Origin: Paramecium sonneborni
Lineage: Eukaryota; Ciliophora; Oligohymenophorea; Peniculida; Parameciidae
DNA length: 64,000 bases
Assembly (NCBI GenBank): GCA_905182985.1
Contig: CAJJDN010000096.1
Span: 302,477-366,476, forward strand
Reading direction: 5' to 3'
Both the position numbers and the translations under genes were made by a program. The first letter of the stretch is position 1, and every line of letters starts with the position of its first letter. Of this stretch, positions 1-15,771 are shown piece after piece. Below the pieces are notes generated by a model. The model was not told the DNA's origin. It did not search any database and worked only from the letters and a program-made list of their open reading frames with translations.

Positions 1-183
1 AGATTAAAATTAATGTATAGTCTTTTGAGGACTGAAATCTTATCTAACCTAAAATTGGATTGGACAAGGTTGTCTTAATAATGTTTTTATACGATTAGTT
101 GCACATTCTCGAGATTTTATATAATTTTTTATCTTTTCTTATAGCATAAATTAATCTTTGTCTATATATTTTATATATAAATA

Positions 184-2018
184 ATGTTTCATGAATATCT
201 ACAAGAGTTGGGTCCTTTGAAAAATTCAGAGCTTCCATTACAATTTCGAAATCAGTTCAAAATAAAAGAAAACTTTATCAATCCTAATAGTAAACATTTT
301 GATTCTATTGCCTAAAAGTATATGCTTTTAATATGAAATTTTTTAGATTATTATCCTAGGAAAAATCAAGTATAAAACGAAAATGGGATAAATAATGTAA
401 GATGATGTTCATTTGGATATTGGGCAAGTTTTTTTAATTGTAAAATAAGAAAACCATTAACCCAACTCAAGATGAATGGGGAAAATTATCAAATATTCTT
501 AAAATAGATGAAGTTACACTAAAATAAAGGTGGATCACCCTTATAAACCCAGTTTCTAAGAGTATTAATTGGGAAACAGAAGAAGATGATATCATTCGAT
601 CACTAATGAAGTATTAGATATTCATATTTGTAATACAGCGATTCAGATGAAAAGCATATTTGGACATAAATTGCTTTAGAATTATATAATTAAAATAATG
701 GATAATACATCAGAACTCCAAAGTAGGTTAGAGAACGATGGATGAATTATTTAAATCCAAAACTTAAAAAGTAAATATTGACAATAATAAAAATCAATAG
801 AACTAATTGGAGCTAATAAGAAGATCTTCAATTATTGAACATGGTAGTTAAGAATGGGAAAAGATGGTCATTGATTTCTAGTCTTTTAGATGGAAGAACA
901 GAAAATCAAGTGAAAAACCGGTATTGATTATTAAATATTCAAAAAGATTTAAGAGCCTAATCCAAAAAATATACAAAGATGAAGACAATGATGATATTGA
1001 AGAATTAGAAGCTATTAAGGAGTATTTGAATAAATAGAATGTGTTATAAATTTAGGAACCATAAAAAGAAGAGTCTCCTATTCGTATAACTTATTAAAGA
1101 TAGGTTAAAACTAAAACAAATCAAAAATAATTAAATAAAATAGATGATATAGAAGTGCCTATAAAGAAACAGAAACCTAAAAAGAATACACCCTAGATAG
1201 ATACTTAAGTGCCTGTTAAGTTATTAAAGGATTCAGTAATCAAATCAAAATTGTAGGATAATAAATAAAAATAAGAAGAGATTGTTTAGGATTTCTAAGT
1301 AGAACCACAATAACAATAATAACTTTAATTTGATCAATAATTAAAAATACAGTAGTCGATTTAATTATAATCCTTAAATGAAAATAACAAAAAAGACCTT
1401 TCTACTCCTAATACATTATATTATAATATTTAACCAACATTTTAAAAAATTGAGGAATAAAAAAATGATCAAATTGGATACAAATAAGTATAGTACTCTC
1501 CAATACAATAACCAAATTAATACTTATATTAAGGATTCCGTCCTTATTAAGAAGAAATTTAATAATAATTTTAATAAACTCCTGTTTAAATGTTTATGGG
1601 TTAGTATTTTAAGAATTACTAATAAAATTATAATCTTATTTCTCCTTTTCCATAACTCAATCAAACTCCTATGGTATATACCCCTGCTTAAGCTATGTAT
1701 ATGTATAATAATAACAATCCTTTTAATATGGGCATTTCACCTCTTTTGATTAGAAGTCCCTATCCAGAGAATTTATCTCCTAATATTGCTCCCTAATAGT
1801 AGCCTACTTAAGCTTTCTGGTAAACCCCTCAATATACTCCAACGGATTATTTATAGAATGAATAAAAAATGTCAATTGTAAGTTTAAAATAATTATTAAT
1901 TTAGAACAAATTAGAATTTTTATAGTCTAATAACTTAGTTGATAAATGGAAATAAAAAAGAGTAAATGAAAAGTAGAATGCTTCTTTTATGGAATCCTTT
2001 TAATCACTTGATTAATGA
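184..2018 (+). CDS. Three-repeat Myb-type DNA-binding protein
   Basis: Probable nuclear DNA-binding transcription or chromatin factor. Read with TAA/TAG as Gln and with four introns removed (318-346, 611-638, 771-800, 921-946; 29, 28, 30 and 26 nt), the frame is 573 codons ending at TGA. Three tandem Myb helix-turn-helix repeats are visible: about residues 85-113 (QDEWGKLSKIL...KQRWITL), 119-175 (NWETEEDD...VRERWMNYLNP) and 178-225 (NWSQQEDLQLL...NQVKNRF). The spaced Trp residues and the 'RW' or 'NR' ends of the third helices are typical of R1R2R3 Myb proteins. The remaining C-terminal half is low complexity and rich in Gln, Asn and Pro, as expected for a disordered activation region. The last intron ends AAG instead of TAG but is needed to keep NRF in frame. 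The frame is also open upstream of ATG 184 to the window edge, so an upstream exon is possible. Confidence 0.85.
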
Positions 2019-2623
2019 ATAAATTTTTTTTATTAAAGATTTATTTATCATTAAATAATATTAACATCATTTATAAATTCTGATCCATTTTTATGAATGT
2101 ATGTTTTATAATATCGAGATCCCAGAGAAGGATTAATCTATAAATTAAGTAAAAGGATATTTTTTTAATTTTAGAGTAAAAAATCATCATTTTGTTGTTA
2201 CTTTTCCATTTAAAGTTCTCTTAATAGATTATTTTTTTATTTTTATGTTTTAGTTTTGATATATTATTTTAAGTGGTTTATGTTCTTTTGAAAAATGTAT
2301 CTTTATCTTCAATTTTAATTGAAATAATCTTTTAATATTAATCATCATAGAGAATTTAATTTAGATTTATATTGTGTTAGTAACTATTTCTTCTTATATA
2401 AATTGAACGGCATTTTCTAGTTTAATTAATCTATAATAGGGTTTTGATATTTTTCCTTATATTCTCTTAATAAAGAAAATTGTTTAAGAAAGTGAAAAGT
2501 TTAAATGATAATGTATGGTCTAAAATTTATTAATTAATTTATGTTGATAAATAAAAAAGATGATGTAAAGTTTTAAGTTTTTATAATAAATTCTTATTAA
2601 TATATTATTATATTAATTAACTA
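2019..2623. other. Intergenic spacer between convergent genes
   Basis: About 600 bp of very AT-rich DNA between the stop of the Myb gene and the stop of the minus-strand transporter gene. I see no reading frame with coding character and no RNA gene. It should hold both 3' ends. Confidence 0.5.
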
Positions 2624-4333
2624 TCAATAATATAAAGATCCTGTTCTTTCTTAGACTGCTTTATTAGCTGCTAATTTGGGTGTTGAAAATCCTTTACTTG
2701 ATACAAGAAATCTTTGATTTTTTTCCCAAAATGCTTCATCTTTTGGAAATTCTTCTTCATCATTTTCTTCTCCTTCCATTTTTAAAAGATCATCATCTAT
2801 ATCTTCAAAAACTCCCAACTATTCATTATTTTATTATTTAATATTTTTCAAAATAGTTTATTCTTCTTAAGATGGATTTTCAGGATTAACAAAATCTAAA
2901 ATAATGGAACTTTATTTATCAAAAAAATAAAGTGAAATAGTGAATATGATACCAAATACTGAAACTCCACTATAAAAAAATCCAACAGTTGAATATCCTT
3001 CTTGTTTATTAGTTGCTTTTTCTACAATATATCCAGCTAGAATTGGAAATAATGCCATTGAAGTACTAGTAAACATTCCTAAGATTCCAAATGCAGTTCC
3101 AATAACTCTTTATTATACCACATATTAAACAGATGGTATTAAAACACAACAATAGAGAGAATATGACATTCCCAATGTTATTAAAGGAATTATTGAAAAC
3201 CAATTAGGTTAATCATGATAACCTTATTTCATATATCCAAATAGGAAATGTGTAAATGAAAAAAAGATACATGTGACTAATATGAATAATCGTCTTTTGC
3301 CAACTTTATCTACATATGGCCCTAAAAATGGACTAGTGATAGCTATATATATTACATTAATACCAGCTGCTAGATATGTTAAGGTTAATATTCTTCCAGA
3401 TTGAATATAACTAAATTCAAACTTTTCTTATAGAAAATCATTAGCATCATCTAAAAAAGGAACATATGATCCCATCGCAATAGTACATATCAAAATGAGA
3501 ATCCAAAATGTACCATTAAGACTTTTTATATCTTTGAAAGATACTTTTTCAATTTATTCACTTTTTTCACTTACATTATCCTTGTAAACAAACAATAATT
3601 CTATTTATTTAATTGATATATGTTTACCTTTTTACTTCCTATCATTTTTTTTATCTAAAATACATAAAAGAACTCCACAAATGAATGAGAGAAAGCATAA
3701 AAATACACTAAAAAATAATGGATAAGTTAAGCCATTAAAATGATCATAAATAGTTGGAGTAACAAATGAATTTGCTGCTGATGCTATTTCAGGCATTGTC
3801 ATAATATATCCAATAGCTGTTGATAATTCTTTTCCTCTAAACCATTTTCCTATCATAGCTGTTTAAGCAATTAAAAGACTTTCAGAAGCACTTCCAAAAA
3901 GAACTCTTCCTGCTAACATTATCCAGAAACTTTTAAATAAACCTCCAAATGCTATTATAGTCTAAGCTATCACTACTATTGCACTGAATCCCAATATAGC
4001 CACTCTTATACCTTATATAAATATCATTTATTTACCTAATACATCAATTATTACTCCTCCTATTAGAGTTAAGAATATGTTTGGAAATGAAAATGCTGTA
4101 TACAAGAGATTATATTTTGAAATGCTAATATTTAAATCTTCTGTTAATTATCTCTAAAGAGCTTGAGGATTATCAAAAGAGTAATTATTTCCAAACATTA
4201 AGAGGCATGCTAAGATTAAAACCATATATTTAAGAGAAGACTTTTCTTAATGTCCTTCTTATTCTGGTTTTACTTACTCAGAATCTAGGGTGTTTTTATT
4301 TACATAATTTTCAACACTATCATTAACTTTCAT
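2624..4333 (-). CDS. Major facilitator superfamily transporter, MFSD1-like
   Basis: Multi-pass membrane transporter of about 569 aa in one exon. The N-terminal part has a short polar tail, then NYSFDNPQALQ, followed by 'LYTAFSFPNIFLTLIGGVII', the first gating region of MFSD1-type carriers, which in animals are lysosomal dipeptide exporters. About 12 hydrophobic segments follow. The cytoplasmic loop between TM2 and TM3 carries DVLGKQ and a second DKVGKRR-like loop sits after TM8, matching the two pseudo-symmetric MFS halves. The C-terminal tail is acidic and ends near residue 569. The start at 4333 is the first ATG after an AT-rich leader. The substrate cannot be read from sequence. It is convergent with the Myb gene and lies downstream of the small DnaJ gene on the same strand. 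Confidence 0.85.
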
Positions 4334-4457
4334 TTTGTTTAACACTATTTTTATAGATTAGACCAAAAAGTAAATTATAAAAATTAATGACCATTAATTT
4401 ATAATTTTCTTAATCATTAAATTATAAGAATCAAAAACAATAAAATTTACTTACACT

Positions 4458-4851
4458 TCATCTGTTCTTCCTTATTCTTTTACTTTATTTATCAATCCTA
4501 TTCATGAATTTATTTAAAGTATCTTAATCATCTTTACTTATAAATGTAAATTCTTCATTCATTTCTTCAATTTATTCCAGAAAGAAATTTAGTTGTTGGA
4601 AATTGTCATGCTTTTCCAATTTATTATCATACTTTCTTTTACTTTCTAATTAAGATAATGTATTATAGGCCTCATTTATTTCTCTAAATTAACTTATTGC
4701 ATGAGCTCTACAACTAACATTCTTATCCTAATAATAGATTAATTAAATATTATACTGGATGCCATTTTAAAGCTAATTTATGATAAGCTTCCTTTATTTA
4801 ATGTTATTGAGCATTTCTTTCCAAACCTAAAGTTATATAGTGATTCTTCAT
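4458..4851 (-). CDS. Minimal DnaJ (Hsp40) J-domain protein
   Basis: Co-chaperone expected to stimulate Hsp70 ATPase activity. After removal of one 28-nt intron (4728-4755) the product is 121 aa. The J domain begins at the first residues (MKNHYITLGLE), with helix II KEAYHKLALKWHP, the catalytic HPD motif, and helix III ending FREINEAYNTLSQ and KRKYDN. The remainder is a short charged, coiled-coil-like tail (FFLEQIEEMNEEF). No Gly/Phe region, zinc finger or C-terminal substrate domain is present, so this is a type III J protein. The intron splits the HPD triad exactly between Pro and Asp, so a retained intron would remove the motif. The gene sits 99 bp from the trichocyst gene on the same strand. 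Confidence 0.87.
4728..4755 (-). other. 28-nt intron splitting the HPD motif of the J domain
   Basis: Starts GTATAATA and ends TTATTAG on the minus strand. Its removal joins the codons for His-Pro with Asp-Lys, restoring the essential HPD of the J domain. This length and these ends are typical of introns throughout the window. Confidence 0.85.
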
Positions 4852-4950
4852 AAATATTAATCTTTATCTGAATAACTAATTCTTCAGAATTAATCATTAT
4901 GGAAATTCTAGAAAATAGTTAATAATAACTTATTATTGTATAATTAATAA

Positions 4951-6157
4951 TCAATCTTCTGTAGGGTTGCCTAAGATTTAAAAGTTTTTTCCTCTAAAAT
5001 CTCCTGCTTATCCTCTAAGTTTAACATATTCAGCAAAATCTCTTTAATTAGCAGAAAAAGCACCAATGATCTAGGATACTAATTATCTTTTCTATTCTCT
5101 AATAATTATTATAAAATTTAAATACCTTTTTTCTCTTGTTAATTAATAATTATAAGCTTTTTCTCTACATTCATTTCCTCTATCTTCACTCTATTTATTT
5201 TTGGCAGCCAATCTAGCATTATAATCACTTAAATCTCTTTTTTAATCTTAAATTCTGTTATCTAAACTGAGTATGGCAGCTGTCAATTAAGCAAGAGCAT
5301 TATTCAAACTTGTTAAATCTTTATCAAAATTGCCTTTTTCCAACATAAACATATTCAATCTCTTTTGTTCTGCTTTAGTTTCCAAAGATTTGCTATCTTC
5401 AATTTATTTAAGCATCAAATCACATAAATTCACAATTCTATTAACTGTTGGTGAATTCTAAAAGTCTTCTGTTTATGCAGCATTCGCTATTTCAGCAAAA
5501 ACATTAAACATTTTAGAATAACTCTTTTTTATTTCAAATTTCTCTATATAATTATACATCTGTTTTACTTGCTTATTCAGAAGCATTTATAAAGTAATCT
5601 CTAACCTTTTACCATTATGACTCGTTGTTCATTTATAGAAAACTTTAATTTTTATCAGAAAACATTCTTCTTACTGTCTCTATAACAAATGTTGCATAAT
5701 CATGTTCTTCAACTTTTTTATCAAATTCGGCTTTCTCAGTTTCTCTCTTCTTTACTAAATCTGCTAATTTCTTTTCAGTTTCAACTTTCCATGCATTCTT
5801 GGCATCAGCTTAACCTTATTTATATGATCTTAATGGCTCTAATTCATCTAAAATTGATTAAATTTCAACTGTTCTTCTTTCCAAGTTTGCACTCTCTTAT
5901 TGCAATACTTTAATATCTTCTGTGCATTAACTCTAATATTCATTATTTGCTTTATCATCTTCTTTTTATTCATTTTCTATTGATGTTTCTAAATTTCTCA
6001 TTATTTCAATAAAACGACCAATTGGTTCACCTGTACTCATTTACATTTAAAGAGTATCAATTAATGTTCTACCAAATTCATCTTCATCAAATGCTCTGAA
6101 TTGATCAAATTTATCAGCTATACTCAATGCAATTAAGCAAAATACCAAGAATTTCAT
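4951..6157 (-). CDS. Trichocyst matrix protein (TMP family)
   Basis: Structural protein of the crystalline core of trichocysts, the exocytotic defence organelles of Paramecium. Two introns (5544-5568, 25 nt; 5099-5125, 27 nt) are removed to give 384 aa. The N-terminus MKFLVFCLIALSIA is a clear signal peptide, fitting entry to the secretory pathway. The rest is almost all amphipathic heptad sequence in two coiled-coil blocks (about 60-180 and 230-360), with rare cysteines (e.g. QCTEDIK, NECREKAY) and no globular domain, as in known TMP precursors of about 350-400 aa that are cleaved into two mature coiled-coil polypeptides. The coiled-coil halves flank a less regular middle. Family assignment rests on this architecture and organism context. 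A generic secreted coiled-coil protein is the alternative. Confidence 0.8.
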
Positions 6158-7675
6158 TTATAAATTAATTAAAAACGAATAACTATTGTTTATTTTATTA
6201 TCATCATTATAGATGATGACCATATCTTAAACTATTATATTATCATATAGATAAATTCCTTTATTTCAAATCTTTTATGTTATGAATATTAAATAATGCA
6301 TTCAAAAAAATCTTTTAGTATAAGGTAGAGATTTGTTAGATATATGAAAAGGAATTGAGAATTCTAAATCCAATTCTCTAACAATAATATGATACAAGGA
6401 AGACCATTTTATTGATTATTAAATTGGTATGAATACATAAAATACTTAATTATTAAAATAGAACTATAAGTTCTTATAAACAATGTTATAAATAGAATCC
6501 AAGATTATGGACAATATATAACAATTTTATTAGATGAATTCAAAAAGATTTAAATTAAAAATATAACATATAATAGAAATAATGTTTAAACTATGAATTC
6601 AAAATTAGAAATAATCAATATGTAACATGATTTATTTTTAAATAAGGTCACTTATGACAACTTTTAATAACAATAAAATTTGATTTTACAATAAAACAAT
6701 CAATCAATATATTAGAGATTCTGAAAACTATGTAAAGTAATTAAATAAATCCGCTTCTCTTTTAATAAGAAGCTAAATTTTGTAGAATAATAATTTTTTA
6801 AATATATCATGATTGGGTTGATGATAAATTTATTTTGAACTATTTGTCACAAAATTTATTTTTTGATTCTCCAATTAAAATTGATACTTCTTAAACTTGT
6901 AATTATCACAAATAGTCAGACTTTAAGTTTATAAAACATGAGAAATGATTTATTTTGAAAACTTAAACAGCTATAAAATAAGAATCAATGAAATAAGTAT
7001 TTTGTCATCAAATTATCTAAGAATATCAGAGTAATAATTAGGATACTTAAAATAATTAATTTGTGCATCAAATTTAAAAAAATGTTGATAAATCAAAGGC
7101 TGTAGAAGCATAAGTAAATTAAAAAAATCCAATTAAAAAGTTTAAAATAGAGAGTTTTAAACAAGTAATAGTATGTTGAAATTTAATAAAATTTTGCGAA
7201 ATACAAGTAGCAATTTGATTTAATGTAAAAGTAGATTTTAGATTACTATACTTCAATTAATGCAATAATAGAGGATCTTTAGAAAGAGAATAAATGTATA
7301 TAAGGATAAAGAGAATAGGATTGAAATTGTATGATTAAATAAATTAGAATTTATGTTTAAAAGTTTGTGTGTATTTAGGATTAAAATGTAAATTAGGATA
7401 CTTGTAAAAATTGTTAGTTATAATATTAAAATAACAATTAATTAAGGTGGAATTCTGAAAGTATATAATTGATAAGGAAATTTTAAGGAATTATTAAATA
7501 ATGTTGTTAGATATCAAAATGATAAAAAAAAAGTTTAAAAAGATTGAATTTATTGAATGTGTAAATATAAATATATAAATAATTTTATTAGTAAGTATGA
7601 ATAAAATGTGAGTTAAAATGAGAGTTAATAATAAACAAATTTTATTTATATATTTATCCGTTAATAATTAATCGA
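6158..7675. other. Long gene-poor stretch with a decayed-looking plus-strand frame
   Basis: No gene can be modelled across this 1.5 kb. On the plus strand, about 6800-7620 stays mostly open in one frame, with Gln/Lys/Asn-rich text resembling Paramecium protein (e.g. KQESMKQVFCHQ, NVDKSKAVEAQ). It is interrupted by TGA codons near 6946, 7167, 7216 and 7456, and no start or plausible intron joins the pieces. Random AT-rich DNA would give a TGA about every 60-70 codons, so decay and chance cannot be separated here. Confidence 0.4.
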
Positions 7676-9436
7676 ATGAATTCAAGCCTCAGATAACCAT
7701 TATCACTACATAATTCAATTGATAAGAGAGAAAATAAACCTGAAACAAAGCAGGAAATGAAAGCATTCTCATTTATAAAACCAAGTGTATCTAATTGTCA
7801 ACCATTATAAACATCTAATTCTTAATTACCTCCTTAATCTCCAATGACAATCACATAATAAGTTTCTAAATAATAGAAGCCAAATTGTTCTATTTAGGAT
7901 TTGGAAACTTTTATAAAGGAAATAGATAGATTGTAATTAGAGAATTAAAAATTGAAAGAAAAGTCTTCTGAACCACAAATAATTGTATAATAGGATCCTA
8001 AATTAACAGTAGAAAATTAGGAACTTAAAGTAAGTATAATAATTGATGATTAGGATTAATTGGATTTCCATAGACATAAATGTGAATTATAGGAGAAAAG
8101 TCACAATGATGCAGTAAGATAAATAGATTTAAGTTGGAAATAAGATATAGCTAATTTAAAGTATTAGATGGAGTAATAGGAATCAAAACATAGATAAGCT
8201 TTAAGATTAGAATAGTAATAAGCAAAATAGGAGATTGCTAGACTTTAATAGAATCTATCTTAGATTTCAAATTCCGATAATAAGAATTAAGGTCTTGTTT
8301 AAGCTTTGGTAAGAAATATTAATTAATTTTAGGAAACATAATTAATAAATCTAAAGAAGAATAACAATATATTGGAGGAGAAATTGTCATATGCTATATA
8401 ATAATTTGATTGTTAATCAAAAGATTAAGAATTTACATTATTGAAATAATAAGCTGTTATTGGTTCATAGGAATAACATGTTATAGAATTGAAGAATAAA
8501 TTAACTTAGTCAAGAGAATAAAACTAATAAATTAATTAGTAATTGATTAAATACAAAGATGTGGCAGAATCTAAGACTAATAGTGAAAATCTTTTATAAA
8601 ATAAATTGAAATTAATAGAAAGTGATTTTGAACACTTGTCATAAACTTATAATGAACATAAGGATTCTTTGTAATAAAAGATAAGTGAATTAACATCTAT
8701 GTATGGAAGATCTCAAGAATAGATTAGTCTTATGTAATAGTAACAAATTAAAGAGTAGAATTAAATTAAGAAATTATAAACATCTTTAGAAAATTAAGAA
8801 AAGAATCATTAAAATGAAATTAATGATATTCACAAACAAAAACAAATGCTTATTCAATTCTTAGAATAAGAATTATTAGGTTACAAAGAATAGAATCAAT
8901 AATTGAAATTGATGAATTAGAAATTAGAGACTTCTTACAAAGAAAATCAATAATCATATTAATCAAATTTTAGAGAATTAGAATGTAAGACTAATATGTT
9001 AGGAGATGAATGTACAAGACTTAATAATATAATTAAACAGAAAGATGAATAAGTTTTTAGACTTTAAGTATAATTGAAAGATTTGATGAATCTAAATGGA
9101 AAAAATCAATCTTAAGAATAAATTTTAGAAACTTTATAAATCAAGGAAGGAGAGATTAACATTCTAAAATAATAAAATGATAGTTTGATAAGTGATTTAT
9201 CAAGGTAAGCAGAAAATTATAGAAATTTAGTATAATAGCACAAACAATTATAGAAATGCTCAGAAGAAGTAAAAATTAATAGTATCACAATCAATGAGTT
9301 TTAAAGTAAATGCGAATTGTAAGATAGGGAGATTGAAAGATTACGTTAAAAGGTCTTAGAGAAATCTTAATTATTGGAAAAAGTATAGAAGGAAAACTTG
9401 GAATACTAAGCCAAGTTAAAATCAAAGTTGAGATGA
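7676..9436 (+). CDS. Long glutamine-rich coiled-coil protein
   Basis: Single-exon frame of 586 aa from ATG 7676 to TGA 9434-9436. I do not recognise the family. After about 70 Ser/Pro/Asn-rich residues the whole protein is heptad-like, with dense Leu, Glu, Lys and Gln (e.g. FIKEIDRLQLENQKLK and IERLRQKVLEKS), so it should form an extended coiled coil and probably has a cytoskeletal or basal-body scaffold role. No motor, kinase or zinc motif is visible. About one codon in six is TAA/TAG, which makes the gene invisible under the standard code. It lies 150 bp upstream of the kinesin-13 gene on the same strand. A functional link is possible but unproven. Confidence 0.75.
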
Positions 9437-9586
9437 TATTATTACTTTTATTTTGTTAAATAATATGAAATACATTTATAATTTAAGAAATAGATGCCTC
9501 ACAAGGATATACAAGAACATATATATATATAATGTGGATAACGAACTAAAAATAACAAATTAAATTCAAAAAAAAGTAAATTTAAA

Positions 9587-11529
<1,943 letters not shown>

Positions 11530-11567
11530 TAATTAGATAATTATTTATATAATTAATTATTATTGAT

Positions 11568-12730
<1,163 letters not shown>

Positions 12731-13860
12731 TAATTTAATAACATAATACAATTTCTTATTATTAATATGATAATTTATATTATAATCAATGTCAATCATA
12801 AGAACAATCAATCAAACTTTAAAATACAACAGAATATATATAAAAACTTAATCAATATTTACCATTCAAATTATTCAGTTAAATTATAAAAAAAAAGAAA
12901 TTTTTTAAGAGATTTATTTAATAAATGTTTAATATTTAAAATTGACATCAATTTTAATATCTCTAACATTTTCAACAATATTTGTAAATTCTACAATATA
13001 TATTCTGATATTAAAATATTTATTTTTACCAATCTTTTTTTTTTTATATATTTGAAGATGCTTTGAGTTAATAGATAAATAATACAAAACTTAAGGAGAT
13101 AATTCAACTTAAATTCTTATTTTACCATAACTAGTGAATTAATATTAAATCAAATTGAAATATATTTTAGAGCAAGTATTAAACTATCAAATTATTTAAA
13201 AATCTAGAAGGAACTATCAATCTATTTAAATATAATGTAAAAATAACATTCATTTTCTGCTGTAAAATATCACTATTTAAAAGAGAAAAGCCTTTCTTAT
13301 TGAATTATAGGCTTAAATTATATTTAGCCAAGATTAAATTATTAATAACAATATTAAAATCTAAACTTAATATACTAAAACTTTATTTATCAAAATTGAA
13401 ATATTTAAATTGTTAAAATAATAATAACTGTTCTTTAATTATCTCATTTTATTTTTATTGAATAAGATCCTAATTTTTAAGTATTTAAAGACTTAAAAAT
13501 ATCTAAGAATAAATATTTTTGGCTCTCTTAAAATACCTTATATGTAATATAGAATTGTTGAATGTAAAATTATATTTAAGATACTGTAAATGTTATTACT
13601 AAACATTTAAACTCCACTACTTATCCTAATAATTATTTTTTAAATTGAGGTTCTATACATCAAAGAATTGATTACCATAAAACTTATTAATGGATTGATT
13701 GATGAAATATACTTGATTATTACTTTATATACTAAGTGAATCAAACTAATATTAAAAAAAGAGTATTCAGAAATTAAAGGAGAATTTATTAATACAAAAA
13801 TTAAAGGATTTAAAAAATAATTGTTGATCAATTCAATATATTTGATTTTTAATTACATTT
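12731..13860. other. AT-rich intergenic region, no gene seen
   Basis: About 1.1 kb between two minus-strand genes. Reading frames in it are short, have no consistent codon character and include long A and T runs (e.g. near 12890 and 13030). A 63-codon minus-strand frame at 13640-13831 is hydrophobic and has no supporting motif. Confidence 0.5.
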
Positions 13861-15606
13861 TCATTTAGAATTAATATAATTATTCATCATTTCAGATAAT
13901 TTCTATTTTTTAATTAGTTTTTTAGCTTGTGTATATTCTTTATTGAGTTGTTATAATATTGAATTAATAAATTTTTAAATAGTATCTTCAAATTTTACAA
14001 TCCATGGTTCTTTTTCTCCCTTATTGTTATTAATATATTTCTACACCAAAGTAGAAGCCATAACTCCATCAATTAAGAAACTGACTGGATACTCTTTATT
14101 TGGCTATTATTTTTCTGTAGTCAAGGGTTTAGAATAAAATTAAAAGTTTTTTTCTAATTCCTATAACTTTAAATCGTTTTGAATGGGAACATTCTTTTCT
14201 ATCCATTTTATAATTAATTCATGAATAATAGATGTTATTATTGTTGAATTCTATTATATTCTTAATAATTATTAATGATTATCTTATGATTGATCAGGAT
14301 GTTATTCCCAAGCTCTAAAAATAAAATTAAATGTAATTTATTTTAGAACAATAAATATCATCAAAATCATTTTTTAACAATTCTCATTCATTTCTCCTAA
14401 ACTACCAAATTAAGTAGTTGGAATTCTTAAAATTTCAAATTTACTATATGCTTTTTAAGGTGGAAACTAATATGATTAAATAATATTATTCATTATCATT
14501 GCTAATTGTCCAACAATAATTTCTTCAACTTTAAAATCTTTTATTAAATTAGTTGATAACATATCTAGTAATGCACTTATTTTTTTTTTACTTTACGTAT
14601 TCTATTTATCCTACCCAATTTACACAGTTAAAGAATCAGTTGTATTTACCAATTCCAATACAAAATCATAAATTGCATCAAATATATTATCTTACATCAT
14701 TTCACTGACTTCTTTTTAGTTATTTTAGTATTTCTTTTATTATTCTTCTTTGTTTTTTTAAATTTAATTTTTCATTGTTTTAATATAATTCTAACCAAAC
14801 CACAACATATTTTTAACTCTTCTTACAACTTTCTTAAATTTTATAATACAAGGTTTTTTATAATTTCCAACTTCTCTTTTTTGATTCTTATCTTCTTTGA
14901 GTTTTTTAGCTAGTCTTCTTTTTTTCTTCTCATTTTATTTCTCAATTTATTACTCATCCTAAGATTTCTCTTCCACTTTATTTTGTTTATCTTAATTTGA
15001 AATATCTTCTTTATTTTATTAATGTCTAGTAGTTTGAAATTTAATCTTTTCTAATTAAATTTCCTTATCCAAAGACTCTAATTTTCTTTTAGCAAAATTT
15101 TCTTTATTTTTAATAATTCTAAACTATTATTCATTAGATAAATATATTTTAGGGATTTCCGCTTATTCAAAATAATCAAATTCTGGTGGTTTATAAATAG
15201 GTTCAGGTATTTTCTTTTTTACAATTACTCTTTATGGTTTAGGTGGTTCTTTAGGTAATCCAAAATCTGATAAATCAAATGCTAATCTAATTTAACTTTA
15301 AGGTTAATGAACCATCAATCCTAAATTATAATTTATTGGTAAAGGATCTATAATCTAAGATTAAATATATGGTAATTTTTAATTAGTAGAATATGCTGGA
15401 ATAAAATTACTTTAATAGCCGTAATTCAATGAACTTAAATAAGGATTAAAGTCTTAATTATAATTAAATTATTATTATTATTATTATTGTTATTATTAGT
15501 AATTAACTCCATATAATTATGCATACAGATATCTTTCATTTTAATTCAAAGGCAACTGATTAATCAAAGGAAATATACTAGAGTTGTTATGATGTAATTA
15601 ATTCAT
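13861..15606 (-). CDS. Hypothetical Q/N-rich protein with charged central region
   Basis: Single-exon frame of 581 aa, not recognised. The N-terminal 140 residues are Asn/Gln/Tyr-rich with a run of consecutive TAA glutamines near 15475. Next come a Pro-rich stretch (LPKEPPKPQ) and a highly charged, helical basic segment (about 230-300, KKKRRLAKKLKEDKNQKREVG). The C-terminal half is a compact-looking mixed domain with few low-complexity stretches (e.g. ISALLDMLSTNLIKDF, WEQHPDQSQDNH, FLIDGVMASTLVQ). No transmembrane segment or catalytic motif is visible. The basic region and disordered N-terminus would suit a nuclear or RNA-linked role, but this is only a guess. It is divergent from the next gene, with starts about 165 bp apart, so a shared promoter region lies between them. 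Confidence 0.75.
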
Positions 15607-15771
15607 TATAAATATTAATATAATTTAAAAGTTAAAATTTAAATGTCACTTTGATTTATTTAATAGAACATATTTTAATTATAGTGTCTATAAATAAATA
15701 ACATTTTTATACTAAAATCCTCTTAATAATTTACAATTTAGAGTTAATTCTAATTAATTTTCATTAATTAA
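15607..15771. promoter_or_regulatory. Presumed shared promoter region of divergent gene pair
   Basis: 165 bp of AT-rich sequence separates the start codons of the two divergent genes at 15606 and 15772. Both transcripts must start within or beside it. No specific element can be named. Confidence 0.35.

Noticed and set aside
1378..1749. Standard-code ORF of 123 codons on the plus strand
   Set aside because: It is a shifted-frame shadow inside the Myb gene, whose true frame uses TAA/TAG as Gln; composition is hydrophobic noise.
6800..7620. In-frame TGA codons as possible selenocysteine or readthrough sites
   Set aside because: No conserved family, start codon or stem-loop was found to support recoding; spacing of the TGAs is near chance.
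7676..9436. Reading TAA/TAG as stops, which would make most of the window non-coding
   Set aside because: Conserved domains (kinesin, UBR, kinases, MFS) are continuous only when TAA/TAG are Gln and TGA is stop.
15470..15500. TTA/TAA triplet run as a microsatellite or regulatory repeat
   Set aside because: It is in frame and encodes a poly-Gln stretch in the hypothetical gene on the minus strand.
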